A DNA stretch of 64,000 nt from Polytrichum commune (GCA_950295325.1 OX485807.1:1614501-1678500), one strand, 5' to 3'; positions 8,373 to 19,638 are shown, numbered from the stretch's first letter. The notes: generated by a model not told the origin, from the letters alone. Made by a program: numbers and translations.

Positions 8373-8893
8373 CTTCTAGAGAGATAAGACTAAGGCCCCC
8401 TACTTTCTTGGGCATCATGCAATCATCCCAACTTACACGAGCTCTAGTTGTGCTCTCCGATCCAGACCAAAGATAGTTGCATAATAAAGCTTTAATCCTC
8501 CCAAGAATTTTCTTTGACCCAGCCCATACCGTAATAAAATACCAAAGGATGGCATTAACACTTGGTTTACAATGAGAGTGTGTCCTGCAAGTGACAAGTT
8601 GGTGGAGCTCTTGAGTTTGCCCTTAACCCTATTTATCAAAAATTGGTCGATGTCCAACAATTCCAAATTGAGACCAAAAGGCGTGCCTAGAAGTTTTGAT
8701 AAGTCTCGAGTAGCAACTCACTTCCATTGGTATTTCCCCACCCATCTCGGTGGTCGTCCTCAGCTGTACCAATACGCCATACTCTTATGCCAATTAATTT
8801 CGAGTCCAGAGGTCTTACCAAACTTGTGGAAAATTCCTACAAGGTGATTACAAGAATGCACATTGTCAAGAATCAACAAGAGATTTTGTAACC
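8373..8893 (-). pseudogene. Relic of an older plant L1-like LINE: RT C-terminal region
   Basis: The minus strand encodes recognisable plant L1-type pol text downstream of the catalytic RT core: SGLEINWHKS, LLGTPFGLNL, KLSSAG-like LSLAGHTLIVNQVL, and PKKVGGLSLISLED near 8375-8415. Two in-frame stops lie upstream (in the Y-S-*-G-R and W-K-* stretches near 8740-8770) and one after RRAQLELV (8433). The frame is cut at about 8373 by the 5' end of LINE element 1. This makes the relic the older sequence and the likely insertion target. Only about 170 codons are left. It is a different family from elements 1-3. Confidence 0.8.
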
Positions 8894-10316
8894 AACATTT
8901 CTCACATTACAGTTTCACTATATATATATATATATAGATGAGTGCACATTCCCACATGGATACAAAGGATCCCCCCAAAAACATTTTAAATTTTTTTAAA
9001 AATGAAGTGATGTTCAAGATGAATGGCCAATACATGCTCAATGTTGAATCAAGATTCAACATTATCACTTAAGTATGTTGCTCAATTCAATGAGAATTTG
9101 CTCTTGATTCTTGGTAACTGACATAGTTGGAAATGACGATGAGTAGTCGCAAATCCATTTGCTGAATTTGCTCCTCAAATCCAACAATTCTCAAGGCACA
9201 AGGAGACAACATATGCACTTATCCACTTCAATGGTAGGAGTGAGAGTGATAGTTTTGAAGTATATACACGTAGTTCTATCAATGGGTCAAGTGATAGAAA
9301 TTGTAGAACTAGTCATAGATGTGGAGTGCATCTCGCGTTGTAAATTGTATTTGTTGGCATGTACATTGTGTTATTTGTTTTAAAAAAAACACATCTAGAG
9401 TGGTGTAATGAGCACATTGCTTTCCAAAGTATGTTTATTTAAAATTTCCATGCTCTTCTAGTTTCTCCCCCTGAATAATTTGTTTTGCAATGTGCATGTA
9501 TCGATGCTGCAAACAATACTCTCCTATGCACTATTATATCTAATCGAGTCTTTTGTCCATGTTTATTTAAACCTCAATTTGGTAGGACCCCATTTCGATG
9601 TGAGCAACACATTCAGTAGAAGGTTGCATTTTCAAATAACTATATGGCAACAACTTCATGCTATTATTGTTTGGAAAACTTTTGCAACAGTAAAGTTATT
9701 TGTAAAGTTCCTCAAAAGGGGACTAAACCATGGGTTTGATCCCTCTTTGAGAAAACCTTCTATTTAAGAACTCATTCGCTCGTCACGTGTCAAAGCTTAT
9801 TTTAAAAGTTGGGTGAAATTATTGAGACCTTCTCTTTCCACCTCTCAAACTTTGAAAGAATTCAGAATATGAAATAGGGTATGTGCATGGGACCCACTAT
9901 CCTAAATCCCAGACCGACCTATGCAAGGCTAGCTTGGCCTACCCATCCTAGTAGGACAAGCTGGAAAGGCAGTTTTAAATAGCCCGACACCACTCTTTGT
10001 GTATGGTAATTTCAACATTATGAAAACTTGCGTGACTTTGTGTTAAACTCTCATAAACTCAAGGTTTGGGACCAAACCCATAGATTCATCTGCTTTACTT
10101 TACAAATACCTTTAATTCCTCTCTAACGTTTGACCTCATTGTGAACTTGAACAATGGATGGGTGGAAGACATGGAAACATGTCATATGACCAAATCAACT
10201 ACAACTGAGTACTTTAACACCTTGTATTAGTCTAGTGGGATCCCCATACGACTAAATCAATCACAAGTTGGAGGAGGGAGTTTTCAATACTACAGTGAGC
10301 GTCATTCACTCCATCT
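8894..10316. other. Intergenic stretch, no gene seen
   Basis: AT-rich sequence between two LINE insertions. A short (TA)n run lies at about 8922-8937. Short open frames near 9159-9383 and 9480-9767 show no recognisable protein and no intron-exon logic. Nothing further can be supported. Confidence 0.6.
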
Positions 10317-10328
10317 GGTTACTTTCAA
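10317..10328. repeat. Target-site duplication, left copy (LINE element 2)
   Basis: GGTTACTTTCAA, repeated exactly at 14926-14937. The two copies flank the 3' tail and the 5' truncation point of LINE element 2, as expected for target-primed reverse transcription. Confidence 0.88.
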
Positions 10329-10349
10329 GAAGAAGAAAAGAAAAATTAC

Positions 10350-10368
10350 GCCCGTACATTGTACCGGC
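10350..10368 (-). other. Terminal 3' UTR hairpin of LINE element 2
   Basis: Inverted repeat GCCCGTAC-ATT-GTACCGGC with one mismatch in the stem, about 20 bases before the 3' end of the element. LINE RTs often recognise a 3' stem-loop. Element 3 has a comparable hairpin right before its tail. Confidence 0.5.
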
Positions 10369-10397
10369 ATGAATGTGAGCCCGTTATCCAAATGTTT

Positions 10398-10415
10398 AAC
10401 ACGGCGAGCCGTGTT
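10398..10415 (-). other. Second 3' UTR hairpin of LINE element 2
   Basis: Perfect 8-bp inverted repeat AACACGGC-GA-GCCGTGTT with a 2-base centre, in the 3' UTR about 70 bases from the element end. It may be part of the RT recognition structure. The role is inferred only from position. Confidence 0.45.
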
Positions 10416-10482
10416 GTTACATAAGGAGTTATGCCTCTCTGTGGGAGGTGGGCTCTGTTAGTTTGTAATGTTCGGTCCTTTT

Positions 10483-12021
10483 TTAGGGTGGTGCAACTGT
10501 ATTTTGTTTATTGTCTAGTTTTCTTTTGTTAAGTACAAGGTATGTTAAGTATTTAATGGCATTTTGGTGTATGTTTTTCATGAGAGTTTTGACGCTAGTT
10601 TTTGGTATTTTGAGGTCTGTTAGCCTTGTGATGGATTGTTCGTGTATGGCGCCTCTTACGCCGGCTGTGATAGTTATGAGGGGGTTTGTTTTCCAGCCTT
10701 TGCTCCGTATAGCATTGATTAGTGGGTCGTATTTTGTATGTTTTTGTGTGATTGCTTGTTCCGGGAATCTGTCATGGCAATATGTGAATTCAATAAATTG
10801 TATTGTGTGAGCGGGTGAGGGTATAAGGGGTGTTGAGGCTTGGTTTGGGGCTCCTAGTATACAAAGAATGTCTGGGCGTAGTCTTGCTTGGCATTGACAC
10901 TGTGCTTGTGGGCACGTGCATTCTAGGAGCCATTCTGGGACCGTTTGTTGTTGGTTTGTGTTATTGAGGTTTCCTGCATTTGTTAATGTGTAGTATATTG
11001 TGTGTTTGTTGGCTTGTAGTGTTTGAGTGATGAAGTGAACCGCGTTGTTGTGGCAGGCTATTCTTAGTCCTTTTAGATAGGGATGTTCGCACATTGATAG
11101 TAGATGGGGCCATGTGTCTCTATCATTTTTGTAGCATAGTGTGCAATTGGGGTTTCGGAATTTGAGGGGCCAGAAAATATTTTTTCTGTGGTTACCCATA
11201 TATTGGGCATATCTGAATTTTAGTGTTTGGGTGATTTGAGCGTCTGTTATTTTTGTGTTTTTCCAAAAGTGGTTGGAGAGTTTTTGATTTATATGGTCGT
11301 TAGTTAACCATCTTTCTACATATGGGAATATGTGTTGGGCATGTGTTTTTTCTCGGTTGGTGTGTTCTTTTAGTATGAATTTGTGAATATTTCTGATAGC
11401 TCCATCGTGGGTGGCGGTTGGGCAACTTGCTAGCCAGTAAGGTGTGGCGTGTGCCAGGTGGATGTGTGGGGTGTTGGTTGGTTTTTCTTGGAGGTTTCCT
11501 TCGTTGGCTAATATGTCCGCTTTTTCGTTTCCCACAATTCCTGTGTGGGCTCGTACTTTGTGAATGTGGATGGAGTGTGGAGTCCAATAGATTTGGTGTA
11601 TTATGGCTGCTATGAGGAGTTTATCGGGGTGGTGATGTTGCGAGGTTGGGCGTTGTATATGGTTGTTAATTAAGTATATACTGTTAAGGCTATCTGTGAA
11701 TATGTGTGTGTCCATTTGGGTAGTTTGTATGGTTTTGACCACTATGAGTATGGCGTTGAGTTCTGCTCTGAGTATGTTTTGGTATCCCAGTAATCTCTCT
11801 GAAATTTGGATGTCTTGGTGGGGACTATATACTCCGGAGCCGGCCGTGTTGCCTATTATTTGGTCTTCCGAGTTTTTTGATGGGGGGATGAATGACCCGT
11901 CGGTGTACATGCATTGTTGTGGTTGGTATTTAGGGGGGTGTTGGGTGTAGTATTTATTTGGTAAGGCATTGGAGTGGTGGTTGTTGTTATGGGAGTATCT
12001 ATTTTGGGAGCATTTTTCCAT
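10483..12021 (-). pseudogene. LINE element 2 pol C-terminus: RNase H, CCHC knuckle and RLE-like nuclease
   Basis: 512 codons. RNase H has all four acidic residues: Asp41 (YTDGS), Glu87 (RAELN), Asp110 (FTDSLN) and Asp169 (NEKAD). A zinc knuckle follows at Cys293, Cys296, His306, Cys311 (CX2CX9HX4C). After a Cys-rich turn (CTCPQAQCQCQ) comes a block with the signature of R2-type restriction-like endonucleases: Arg-Pro-Asp (382-384), Glu411 (IEFTY), Lys427, then Lys430-Tyr431 (KY.PL), followed by a GW and a TAGVRGA segment. Element 3 repeats every one of these positions at identical spacing. The usual R2 spacing between the two acids is shorter, so there is an insertion here. The RNase H would degrade the RNA template; the RLE could cut target DNA. 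The frame opens only after a shift upstream (12021-12080). Confidence 0.85.
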
Positions 12022-12573
12022 GTATTTGAGAATTTGATATGGTAGTTTGGTGTGGTGGGTTTGATGGGGTAGGTGTCAATGTGTGTGTTAGTGGTTAGTT
12101 TTAGTGCATGTGTGAGTGCGGGGGGGGGGGGGGGGGTTAGGTTCGGTGCTAAGTGTGTTTGGCTATGTATACAAATTATTGAGACTAGGGATGGTTCTTC
12201 GTAGTGGTAGTATTTTGGCCATTCGGGTGTAGGGTTGTATTGTATTGTGTGTGGGGGGATAGTGGCTTGTATGTGTATGTCTCCCTTTGTTGAGATTGGG
12301 AATTGTTGTGGCGTCCAATCATTAAGGTTGATTACGAGGATAGTTATTGTGTCTATGTCTTCCTTAGCTGCCATACGGGCCCAATGGATGGCTTCTATCG
12401 TGGTGTTGTAGTCCATGGGGTGTGTGAGGCCAATACCTTTCCATCTAGAAGATTGGGCATGACCCAAGGAGCCAAAGATTTTATCTCGGTTGTGTGGGGA
12501 GTAAAGTTGTGTGAGTTGGGTGGGGCACGTGAGGGGGGATGAATAGTATGAGTGTGTGATGTTAAGTGATTCT
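11856..12573 (-). pseudogene. LINE element 2 pol linker between RT and RNase H (frame-shifted)
   Basis: A third frame that joins the end of the RT segment to the RNase H segment. It carries the sequence IEAIHWARMAA, conserved in element 3 (QAIHWARMAA), so it is genuine pol coding sequence. The frame is open upstream into the RT region up to about 12595. A run of 17 G on the plus strand (about 12120-12136; Pro codons on the sense strand) lies inside it and is a likely hotspot for length change. Downstream of about 12080 the reading passes to the RNase H frame. The functional domain of this linker is unknown. Confidence 0.65.
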
Positions 12574-12574
12574 A

Positions 12575-14925
12575 TTAATGTCTTGGTGATTGTTGGGTGT
12601 AGTGTATGGGGAGGTTGCTTGGTAGTGTGTTTTTTGGTTTTTTCTTAGGAAGGATTGTGATGTATCTTTGTATAAGCCATAGTACTACTGTTTCGAAATT
12701 TTGGGGTGGGGGTTGGATTTCATTAATTAAGTGAGTATGGTTGTTGTGTGAGAATTGATCCCAAAGCCATTGTAGTCTTTCAATGGTAAGGGTGGCCATG
12801 TAGTTGCCTGTGGAGTTGTATATGTTGGCCTCCAAGGCTTGTATTTGGATGGTAGGTTGGGTCGTTTGTATATCTTTATCGGGGTTGCATTCGTGTATAG
12901 ATAGTGTTAGATTGGTAATTCTTCGGGGTGGGTGTACATATTTGTTGTCTTTTGTTTGTTCGTGGTTGAGAAAGTTGGCGTATGTTTGTATATTTTGTTG
13001 TTTTGTTTGGGTGTGGTGGTATTGTGTTATGCGTAGTATGTTATGTTCAAGGAGGATGTTATCCGGGTGAATTAGTTTTTCTTCTTTGCGCCATTGTTGG
13101 GAGATTCCTTGTGGTAGTTGCCATTGGCATAGGTACATTCGTTTTATGGCTTGTGCTCCCCATTTGTCTTTTCGGATGTTGGTTTTGTCATTGATTATTT
13201 TTTGGATGGGTTGCCCTAGTGTGGGTTGGGAGGTTATGGTGGGAGTGTTAGAAGCATGAGGGTCTTGAGAGAGGGACGTGGGTATTGTGACGGTGGGAGT
13301 AGGGAATAATATTGTGGCTTGTTGGAGGGCTTCTTTGATAAGTTTTGGGGCGTGTTTATATTTGGCTTGGAATTCTTGGGGGGTGAGGATGGTTTTTGTG
13401 TCGGGGTTTTGGATTTGGGGTAGTGTGGTGATGCCGTATATGTAGAGTTTATTTAAATATTTTTGGGTTTTGGTTATGGAATTTTCCGTAAGGTTGGCGT
13501 AGTTGGGATTAGTTGTCCAAGTTTGTTCTAATGGTGTCTTTTTGATGGGGAATGATCGTTTTGCGGAGGTGACATGTATTTCATATTCTCTTTCGAGGAG
13601 GAATAGCGTTCGAGCTATGGGCGATCTTATGCATGCTTGTTGCTTGAGTTTAGGTAGGTGGAGTGAGCCGCCATATTTGGCCGTAATATGTTTTGTGAGT
13701 CCTTGGTAGATGATACCTAATTGACCGGGATCGTTAAGGGCTTGGATTAATTGTTGGCCTATGCATCTTACATAGTCCGGTAGTAGGGAGGTTGCATTGA
13801 TTCCAAAGTTTCCGTGAGGGAGGTGAGTGAGGATATTGGCCGTGCTTTTGGGAATGTGACATATGTCTTTGGTTAACTTACTAATTATTTTGTCTAATTT
13901 TTTAATGTTAGGTTTGGAAAATGAGACTGCATAGTATGCGTATGCTATACGAGGTTTAATGATCGTGTTTAGGATTTTTATTTTTTGTATAAGGCTACCT
14001 GACGAGTTGGCTAACAATTGACTTTGTTGTTTGACTTTCTTTAATGTTGTTTCTTTTTGTAGATTCCATTTAAGTGATGGTGTCAATTGTATGCCTAGGT
14101 AGGTGTAAGATTCATTTTGGGTGAGGATGGAAAAATTTTGTGATTTGTACGTGATATTTTGGGATTGGATGTAGGCTTTGAAGGTATTAGGCTTGAATTT
14201 AGATTTATTAGGGCATCCGGTGATGGCGCACTTTGAGAGGTTGAGATGCATGTAGGACCATTCTGCATATTTTTGTAATTTGATGATTTGCGTTTGAATA
14301 TTTTGTATGTTGTCCATAAGGATGGCTAAGTCATCGGCGTAGGCGGTGGTGGTGCACGTGGAGTGGGAGGTATTGAAGTGGTATCTTACATCATTTTTTT
14401 CTAGCCATCTTAGGAGTGGTTCAAGAAAGATAATAAATAAATATGGACTAAGGGTGTCTCCTTGTATCGTCCCTCTACTTATTCGTATTGGGGGAGTTGT
14501 CCCGAAATGGCTTCCCGCGAAGGAGGTGGAGGAGTTTTCATATATGTTGCCCACTATTTCAACCGTGTCTAAGGGGTAGCCTAGGTCTTCCATTAGGGCG
14601 AGGAGGCGGGCGTGGTCTATGGATCCAAATGAGTTTCGGAAATCGATGTAGGTTAAGTATATGTCTTGTGTGGTAAATTTGGCATCTTCTAGGGCCGCTA
14701 TGATGGTTTGAATTTGGCGTGATGTATTTCGTTGCGGTCTAAAACCTTCTTGGCTGAAGTGGAGTAATATATGTTGCTCTCCATAGTTTGTTAGTAATGT
14801 GGTTAGTGTGTTTGTGTATAGTTTATAAATCGTGTTGGCTAATGCTATTGGTCTATAGTTGGCTAGGTGGGTCGGGTCGTTTTTTTTGTGCAGTAATATT
14901 GTTTTACTGTGTTTCCAGTGGTGCG
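12575..14925 (-). pseudogene. LINE element 2 reverse transcriptase
   Basis: Reverse transcriptase for target-primed insertion. From the 5' truncation at 14925 the frame is open and shows, in order, a P.HW.....LLHKK block, NYRPIAL (motif with YKL), QEGFRPQR, YIDFRNSFGSIDH (first catalytic Asp), RGTIQGDTLSPYLF and AYADDLAIL (YADD at 14330-14341, the catalytic pair). A long thumb and linker region follows to a TAA at 12575. All catalytic residues are intact, although the copy is truncated and frame-shifted downstream. The block order is that of LINE RTs, not LTR-element RTs. Confidence 0.92.
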
Positions 14926-14937
14926 GGTTACTTTCAA
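14926..14937. repeat. Target-site duplication, right copy (LINE element 2)
   Basis: GGTTACTTTCAA, an exact match to 10317-10328. It marks the 5' truncation point of element 2. Confidence 0.88.
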
Positions 14938-15559
14938 TTACACATCACTTCCAATGCTTTGAACATCAATGCCGACTGGACAAATCTCAAAACACGGTTT
15001 CCTTGCAAACAATGTGATACCTACTACTAAGCGAATGTGAAATAGAAATATGGGCTAATGTTAAACTGAGTGTTGGAAAGGGGTCTGCAGAAAGACACAA
15101 GGATTTGATGTGGGTGCCTTCAAGATTCTTATCGAATACAAATAGTCGTGTAAATAAGTTGTGAATGCCAATGTTGAGCAATGAGGAGGAAGGCCAGTGC
15201 GAAGACTTCAACTTAAGCCACACAAGTACCAGACCGTTCTCTTACAAGTTTCAACTACACTAGACTATCACAAAAATTGTGTCGTCATGGTCAAGTGAGC
15301 TGGGTGATGATCGAGGTTACTTGTCTCTTGAATCGTCAACTCTTTCCATAGTTTAACTTATGTCATTACCAGGTCTAAGGGGTTGTTTACACCATGGATC
15401 ATGAAGTCGTCCCAAGGCCCTGTAAAATATGTGATTGGCTATTGAACTCGTCCCGGGACCACTTTGGTTTATACCGAGGAGCAAATGTCAGCGTGACCAC
15501 GGAGTTCGAGTTCGAGGTGACATATTTTAAGGCCTACATTATCCACTATAGTGATCGAA

Positions 15560-15781
15560 GAGATTTTTGAGCATAATCGGTCGAGATCCTAGTGTTTGTA
15601 AGTCCGACCCGGTTACATGTTGACATCCTTCGGTTTTCCTTTATTAAATTGGGGCATATTTTTTATACATTCCTCTAAAATGATCGGTAATTTTCTTGCA
15701 GCCTTGAACTTCAACCGGTTATTTCTCAAACTCAAATGGTTCATCTATAACTAACTACCGGTTCTCCCGGATCATAGATCC
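15560..15781 (+). repeat. Dispersed repeat, copy A (partner at 42001-42246)
   Basis: Collinear similarity by eye to 42001-42246: shared words include gagattttt.gcataatc, gatcctagtgttt, cttcaacc.gttatttctcaaactcaa and a final tgatcc or tagatcc. Same orientation. Probably fragments of one unidentified transposon. Confidence 0.7.
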
Positions 15782-17404
15782 ACTGACATGATCCAACGAG
15801 TTTTGCAGTGAGAGAGGCAAAAGAGGTGCTCTAGTAGAAAAAGGCAAGGGCCCGTAATAGAGAATGTTGTTATAGTAAAATTTTAATGAGTTTTATTTTG
15901 AAGAAGAGAAGATGAAGACAAAAGAATTATCAAACTTTAATTTTTTTAGATTGCCCTTTTTGGGCATATATTAAAGAAAAGCAACACATTCACTTTTTGG
16001 TGCATGGTCATTCCTCTTGGTCCACCTTTGATTTACACCTAGTGAGGGGCCCAAAGACTTTGTAAAATGATTTTTCAAGAATTCATACCATGGAAGTTGG
16101 ACCATGAAATTGGACCATAGAAAAAGGCCCTCTTCCATGGTCCGACTTCATGGTCCATGGCGTAATCCACCCCTACACGTGTTCTATGAAAGTTTCAATC
16201 TCATTGTAATTTAGGTACCTAGAACGGTGCACAAATTCTTTGAGAGCGAGGGTGTGGGGTGCAAAGAAAGGACTCGCTATTCGAGAATGTCGAGACTCCA
16301 TGTCCTTCATGGATAGTGCCAGGCATTTTCTGTGTAAGTGGTCACCCTTTGCCATTATAGTCAATCAGCTATATCCTAGGGCTTTGGTACGTTACTTCTT
16401 CAATGTAGAGGGGTTTCTTCATCACATTTAATATTGACCCCTAAATGCCCAAGAAGCCAAAAAGTTGGTTGCACGCGTTTTCAAAGATATGTTTCCCGAG
16501 GCAAACTATTTTCTTTTCTTATTGTCTTTTCTTCTTGCACCTTGACATAGTAAACGTATGCACCATCTAGAGCAAACCAAGCGAACTTTTATATCAATGA
16601 CTATGAGGTAAGGACCTTGAAGTGGTTAGAATCTTTAATGTTTTCTTTGTTACATTATTAACTATTTTGGGAAAGTAACAATGACAATGACATGAATATT
16701 TTTGGTTTTCCCCACCAAATTATGCAATTCATAATTTTAGCCAATCATACCAAAGTTCAGGTGGTTTTGATACATCTTGGAGTTTTTGTTATTTTAAGAA
16801 GGAAATTGCTTGTGAAATGAATTGGTGGAGACTGAGGATAAAGATCCATAGTCCAACTGCGTGGACATGATTTAAAATAACCCTCTAAAACTTTCTCTTG
16901 TATGCCAACACGAAAGAAAGATTCTATTTCATACTTTATAGTACATCTTGGATTCAATCTAAAACCCAAGGCTTTTAGGGGTTAAGGTGATGTTGTTCAA
17001 TCTCTAAGTTGGGCGGTAGGGAGCAAAAGGCTCACATTCCATCAATATGAGAAGGTTTGGATTTGATCATCCCATGATTTTGGCTGGGGGGCCACTGAAC
17101 ATACATGAACTACTGAAAAATTCTAGTATGTTTGTTATTTCAAATTCCATGCATAGATGACTAAAATAATGCATTAAATCATTCTAATGGGACTGTTGAT
17201 TTTTGTAAAGGGTTGTGGGAATTCATTTTTAGATCACATTTATACAAATACTATGCCACATTCATGACTATTAAATAGATTAGCTTAAAACGCAAATGAC
17301 AAACTATGATTGGTATTCAACCTTAGAGATCGAGAAGTTCTTGTTTGTCCACGTAGCCACCTGTCCATACCTAGTGGACATGTTTACCTTATAATCTTAT
17401 GAAT

Positions 17405-17582
17405 TGGGACACATGGACAGCTGAAATTTTGTGTGAACAATCCTAACTCCACAAACATGTCATCCATACAATCAAAGCCATCATTGGAGATACAAATTTT
17501 CTTTATTAACCTGTTGCATTCGGATGACATCATTTATGCGATTTTGGGGAGATTTGGGCTGAGACCTCTAGAAATTAAGCAT
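17405..17582 (+). repeat. Dispersed repeat, copy B (inverted partner at 41522-41715)
   Basis: The reverse complement of 41522-41715 aligns with it along its length: gggacacatgga, gaacaatcctaact, tcaaagccatcat and ttggggagattt recur in order. It is probably a fragment of the same kind of unidentified element. No coding potential. Confidence 0.65.
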
Positions 17583-18627
17583 TTAGCCAACCTCTTCATG
17601 AAATGTGACATGAGGTATTGAAATATGTCAAATCAAAATGGCATCATGAGGGAGATAGAGAGACTCTTATTTCTTATTTTTAAAAGTCAAGAAATATAAA
17701 ACAAATGACACCCAATGAAAGAAATTTAAAGTCTAGCATCCTCAAAGTAAGATATCTATTGGTGTTTCATGAGAGTTTATAATGTTCTTACTCGCTTTCC
17801 AAAGGCTTCACAAATTGTTCAAGTGACAACTTGGTTTGAGCTTTGGGGGAGCTCTGTAGGCATTCAAGAGTTGACGTAAATTTATTATTATTATTATTTT
17901 GTTTCAAATAGGTCAGAATTAAACCATTCATTGTACTTAAGCACAATGGAGACTACACGGTTCATTTCCAATAGTGTGGCCCACACTAATTCTATCCATT
18001 CACATTTTGGAATGAATGTGGACCACACTCATTCTAAAATGGTAACCAACAATTTTGATAGCATCAATTGTATACCGCATGAGATATTGTGGTGTGTGAA
18101 ATTAAAGTGGATTGTGAATACAATCAAAGTCTATAATCTTCTTTGGGTGTGTAATATTTTTCCCTTGAATTCCATGAGGCGTTTGGATCCAAAATGGATC
18201 ATCTTGAAAGCCCTATCTGAGAATCTAAAAATTAACAAAAGAATTGACATAGCCGCAACATACATGCAACTTTAGGACCACTTCACACATGAGCCAGAGC
18301 TGTGACCTTGTAATGGTGAGGACCCTTGACTCTCATCCAAAGGCTGTACCGTGGGTGTTGGGAAAGCCATTTTATGTAGTCACGGGCCCTCAAGTATAAT
18401 GAGAAGTGAGAATGGACCATGTTGCGGGGCCATTGCATATTTTGTCGGCGGGAAAAGAGGAGAGGATTTGGTTTAATATAATATGTTTCAAACTCTATCA
18501 AATTGAGAGAATTGCTTGGTAGTGTTTGTTTGTCATAGAATCTATTCTAGAATATGCCTTGCAATTTGTCATGAAATTTGTCCTATTGGAGAAATTTTAA
18601 AAAAAATCATGATCTCCCGGAATTTGC

Positions 18628-18658
18628 GTCAAGCCCACCTCTTGGAGGTGGGCTTGAC
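18628..18658. repeat. Perfect 14-bp foldback with 3-base loop
   Basis: GTCAAGCCCACCTC-TTG-GAGGTGGGCTTGAC. The flanks continue with weak complementarity (ctcccgg... against ...gagag). It may be the core of a small foldback element. No transcript evidence. Confidence 0.6.
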
Positions 18659-19057
18659 AAAAATTTTGAGAGACCATGAAACCTTATCCATAGTCCACCA
18701 TGTAGGACTCCATGTAGACTTTTCATTCATAAAGTCTTCTTTGGGCCTTTAGGCCTTCACCTTTGTGTGTGAAGTGAACTTGGACGGTCTCCGCCCTTTC
18801 AACGAATGAGAGCTCTTAGATTGCACTGGTCGTGGGCCTTCAGTCTTGTGTGTGAAGTGGCCCTTCGAACAATTTGAAAATTTGGAGGTGATTCTTGTTT
18901 TACAAAACAAGCTAAATTTACCAACGAATGTATAAATTTACTATTATCAAATTGAAAGAAGCAAAAGAAGGTTCTATTTCTTATTGTATTTGCCATAATG
19001 ATGGTATATATATTAAAAATTTGTTTATTACTAGTTTATCTATAACATAGGCATGAA

Positions 19058-19067
19058 GGTTATAGCA
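19058..19067. repeat. Target-site duplication, left copy (LINE element 3)
   Basis: GGTTATAGCA, repeated exactly at 21589-21598. It directly abuts the (AAT)n tail of element 3. Confidence 0.85.
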
Positions 19068-19091
19068 ATAATAATAATAATAATAACAACT

Positions 19092-19112
19092 TCGGTCTCC
19101 GAAGGAGACCGA
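19092..19112 (-). other. Terminal 3' UTR hairpin of LINE element 3
   Basis: Perfect 9-bp inverted repeat TCGGTCTCC-GAA-GGAGACCGA, immediately before the (ATT)n tail (sense strand). It is a good candidate for the RT recognition structure and parallels the hairpin near the end of element 2. Confidence 0.6.
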
Positions 19113-19218
19113 CGTGAATTAAGTGTCTGTTCGATCTACCATCAATCCCATGCCCACAGGACAAAGGTATGAAGGAGAAGATCTACTCCCCCCTTTTGAG
19201 AGTAGACACTTTAGACAT

Positions 19219-19226
19219 AAGAAACC
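19219..19226. repeat. 8-bp target duplication, left (MITE copy 1)
   Basis: AAGAAACC, repeated exactly at 19567-19574 on the other side of the MITE. Confidence 0.85.
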
Positions 19227-19566
19227 CTCGGGGGGGGGGGGGGTAGTCATTGGTTGGAGTAGCAATATACGTGCGAACAAATGATAGGGTATTTTAAAAA
19301 CATGGGGGCTAAAAATTATAAATGGACTTAAGAGTAATATAGGGTATAAAAAATGGCACTGGACATCTTTAAAGTACTATAGGGTATGGAATAATAGGAA
19401 ATTTGGAATTATAAGTAATGCAAGCCATTTTTCTATTAACCCAAAGTAGAAATTTACATAATGATAGCATGTGAAAAAAAAAATTGAAAGTAATACCCCC
19501 CTATAAAATAATGGTTGTTTGCACCTATATCCTTAACTTTTTAACACACTGCCCCCCCCCCCCGAG
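19227..19566 (+). mobile_element. hAT-like MITE with G-run terminal inverted repeats, copy 1
   Basis: A 340-bp non-coding element. It begins CTCGGGG... and ends ...CCCCGAG, so the termini are short inverted repeats made mostly of a homopolymer, with AGT after the run at each end. It is flanked by the 8-bp direct repeat AAGAAACC. Copy 2 (44913-45266) is the same sequence in reverse orientation, with a different perfect 8-bp repeat. 8-bp duplications are the hallmark of hAT transposition. There is no ORF, so an autonomous partner elsewhere must supply transposase. It is nested in LINE element 3. Confidence 0.88.
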
Positions 19567-19638
19567 AAGAAACCAATAATACAATCCACGACTAATATTA
19601 TACCCCGTGCCCCTTACCCCTAACTTTTAAGTTTTGAG

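Larger units (their letters stand above)
10329..14925 (-). mobile_element. LINE element 2: 5'-truncated copy with RT, RNase H and RLE-like domains
   Basis: A 4597-bp insertion flanked by a perfect 12-bp target-site duplication (10317-10328 and 14926-14937). On the minus strand it starts inside the N-terminal RT region (5' truncation) and runs through RT, RNase H, a CCHC zinc knuckle and a restriction-like endonuclease domain. It ends with a 3' UTR holding two hairpins and a pyrimidine-rich tail (TTTTTCTTTTCTTCTTC) in place of poly(A). The coding part is broken into three frames by at least two frameshifts. The G/T-rich plus strand resembles element 1, and the protein is clearly related to element 3 but not recent: many substitutions separate the two. 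Confidence 0.9.
14938..19057. other. Intergenic stretch with degenerate dispersed repeats
   Basis: AT-rich, no gene recognised. It contains one member of a direct dispersed repeat pair (15560-15781), one member of an inverted pair (17405-17582), a short (TTA)n run near 17883-17898 and a perfect foldback at 18628-18658. A segment around 16090-16160 contains several copies of a 'ccatg.aagt.ggaccatg' word in both orientations. Small open frames (17931-18275 and others) look random. Confidence 0.55.

Noticed and set aside
10483-14925. Treating the LINE element 2 frames as separate genes
   Set aside because: They are consecutive parts of one pol, matched by the single-frame copy in element 3; the breaks are frameshifts, partly near a 17-base G run.
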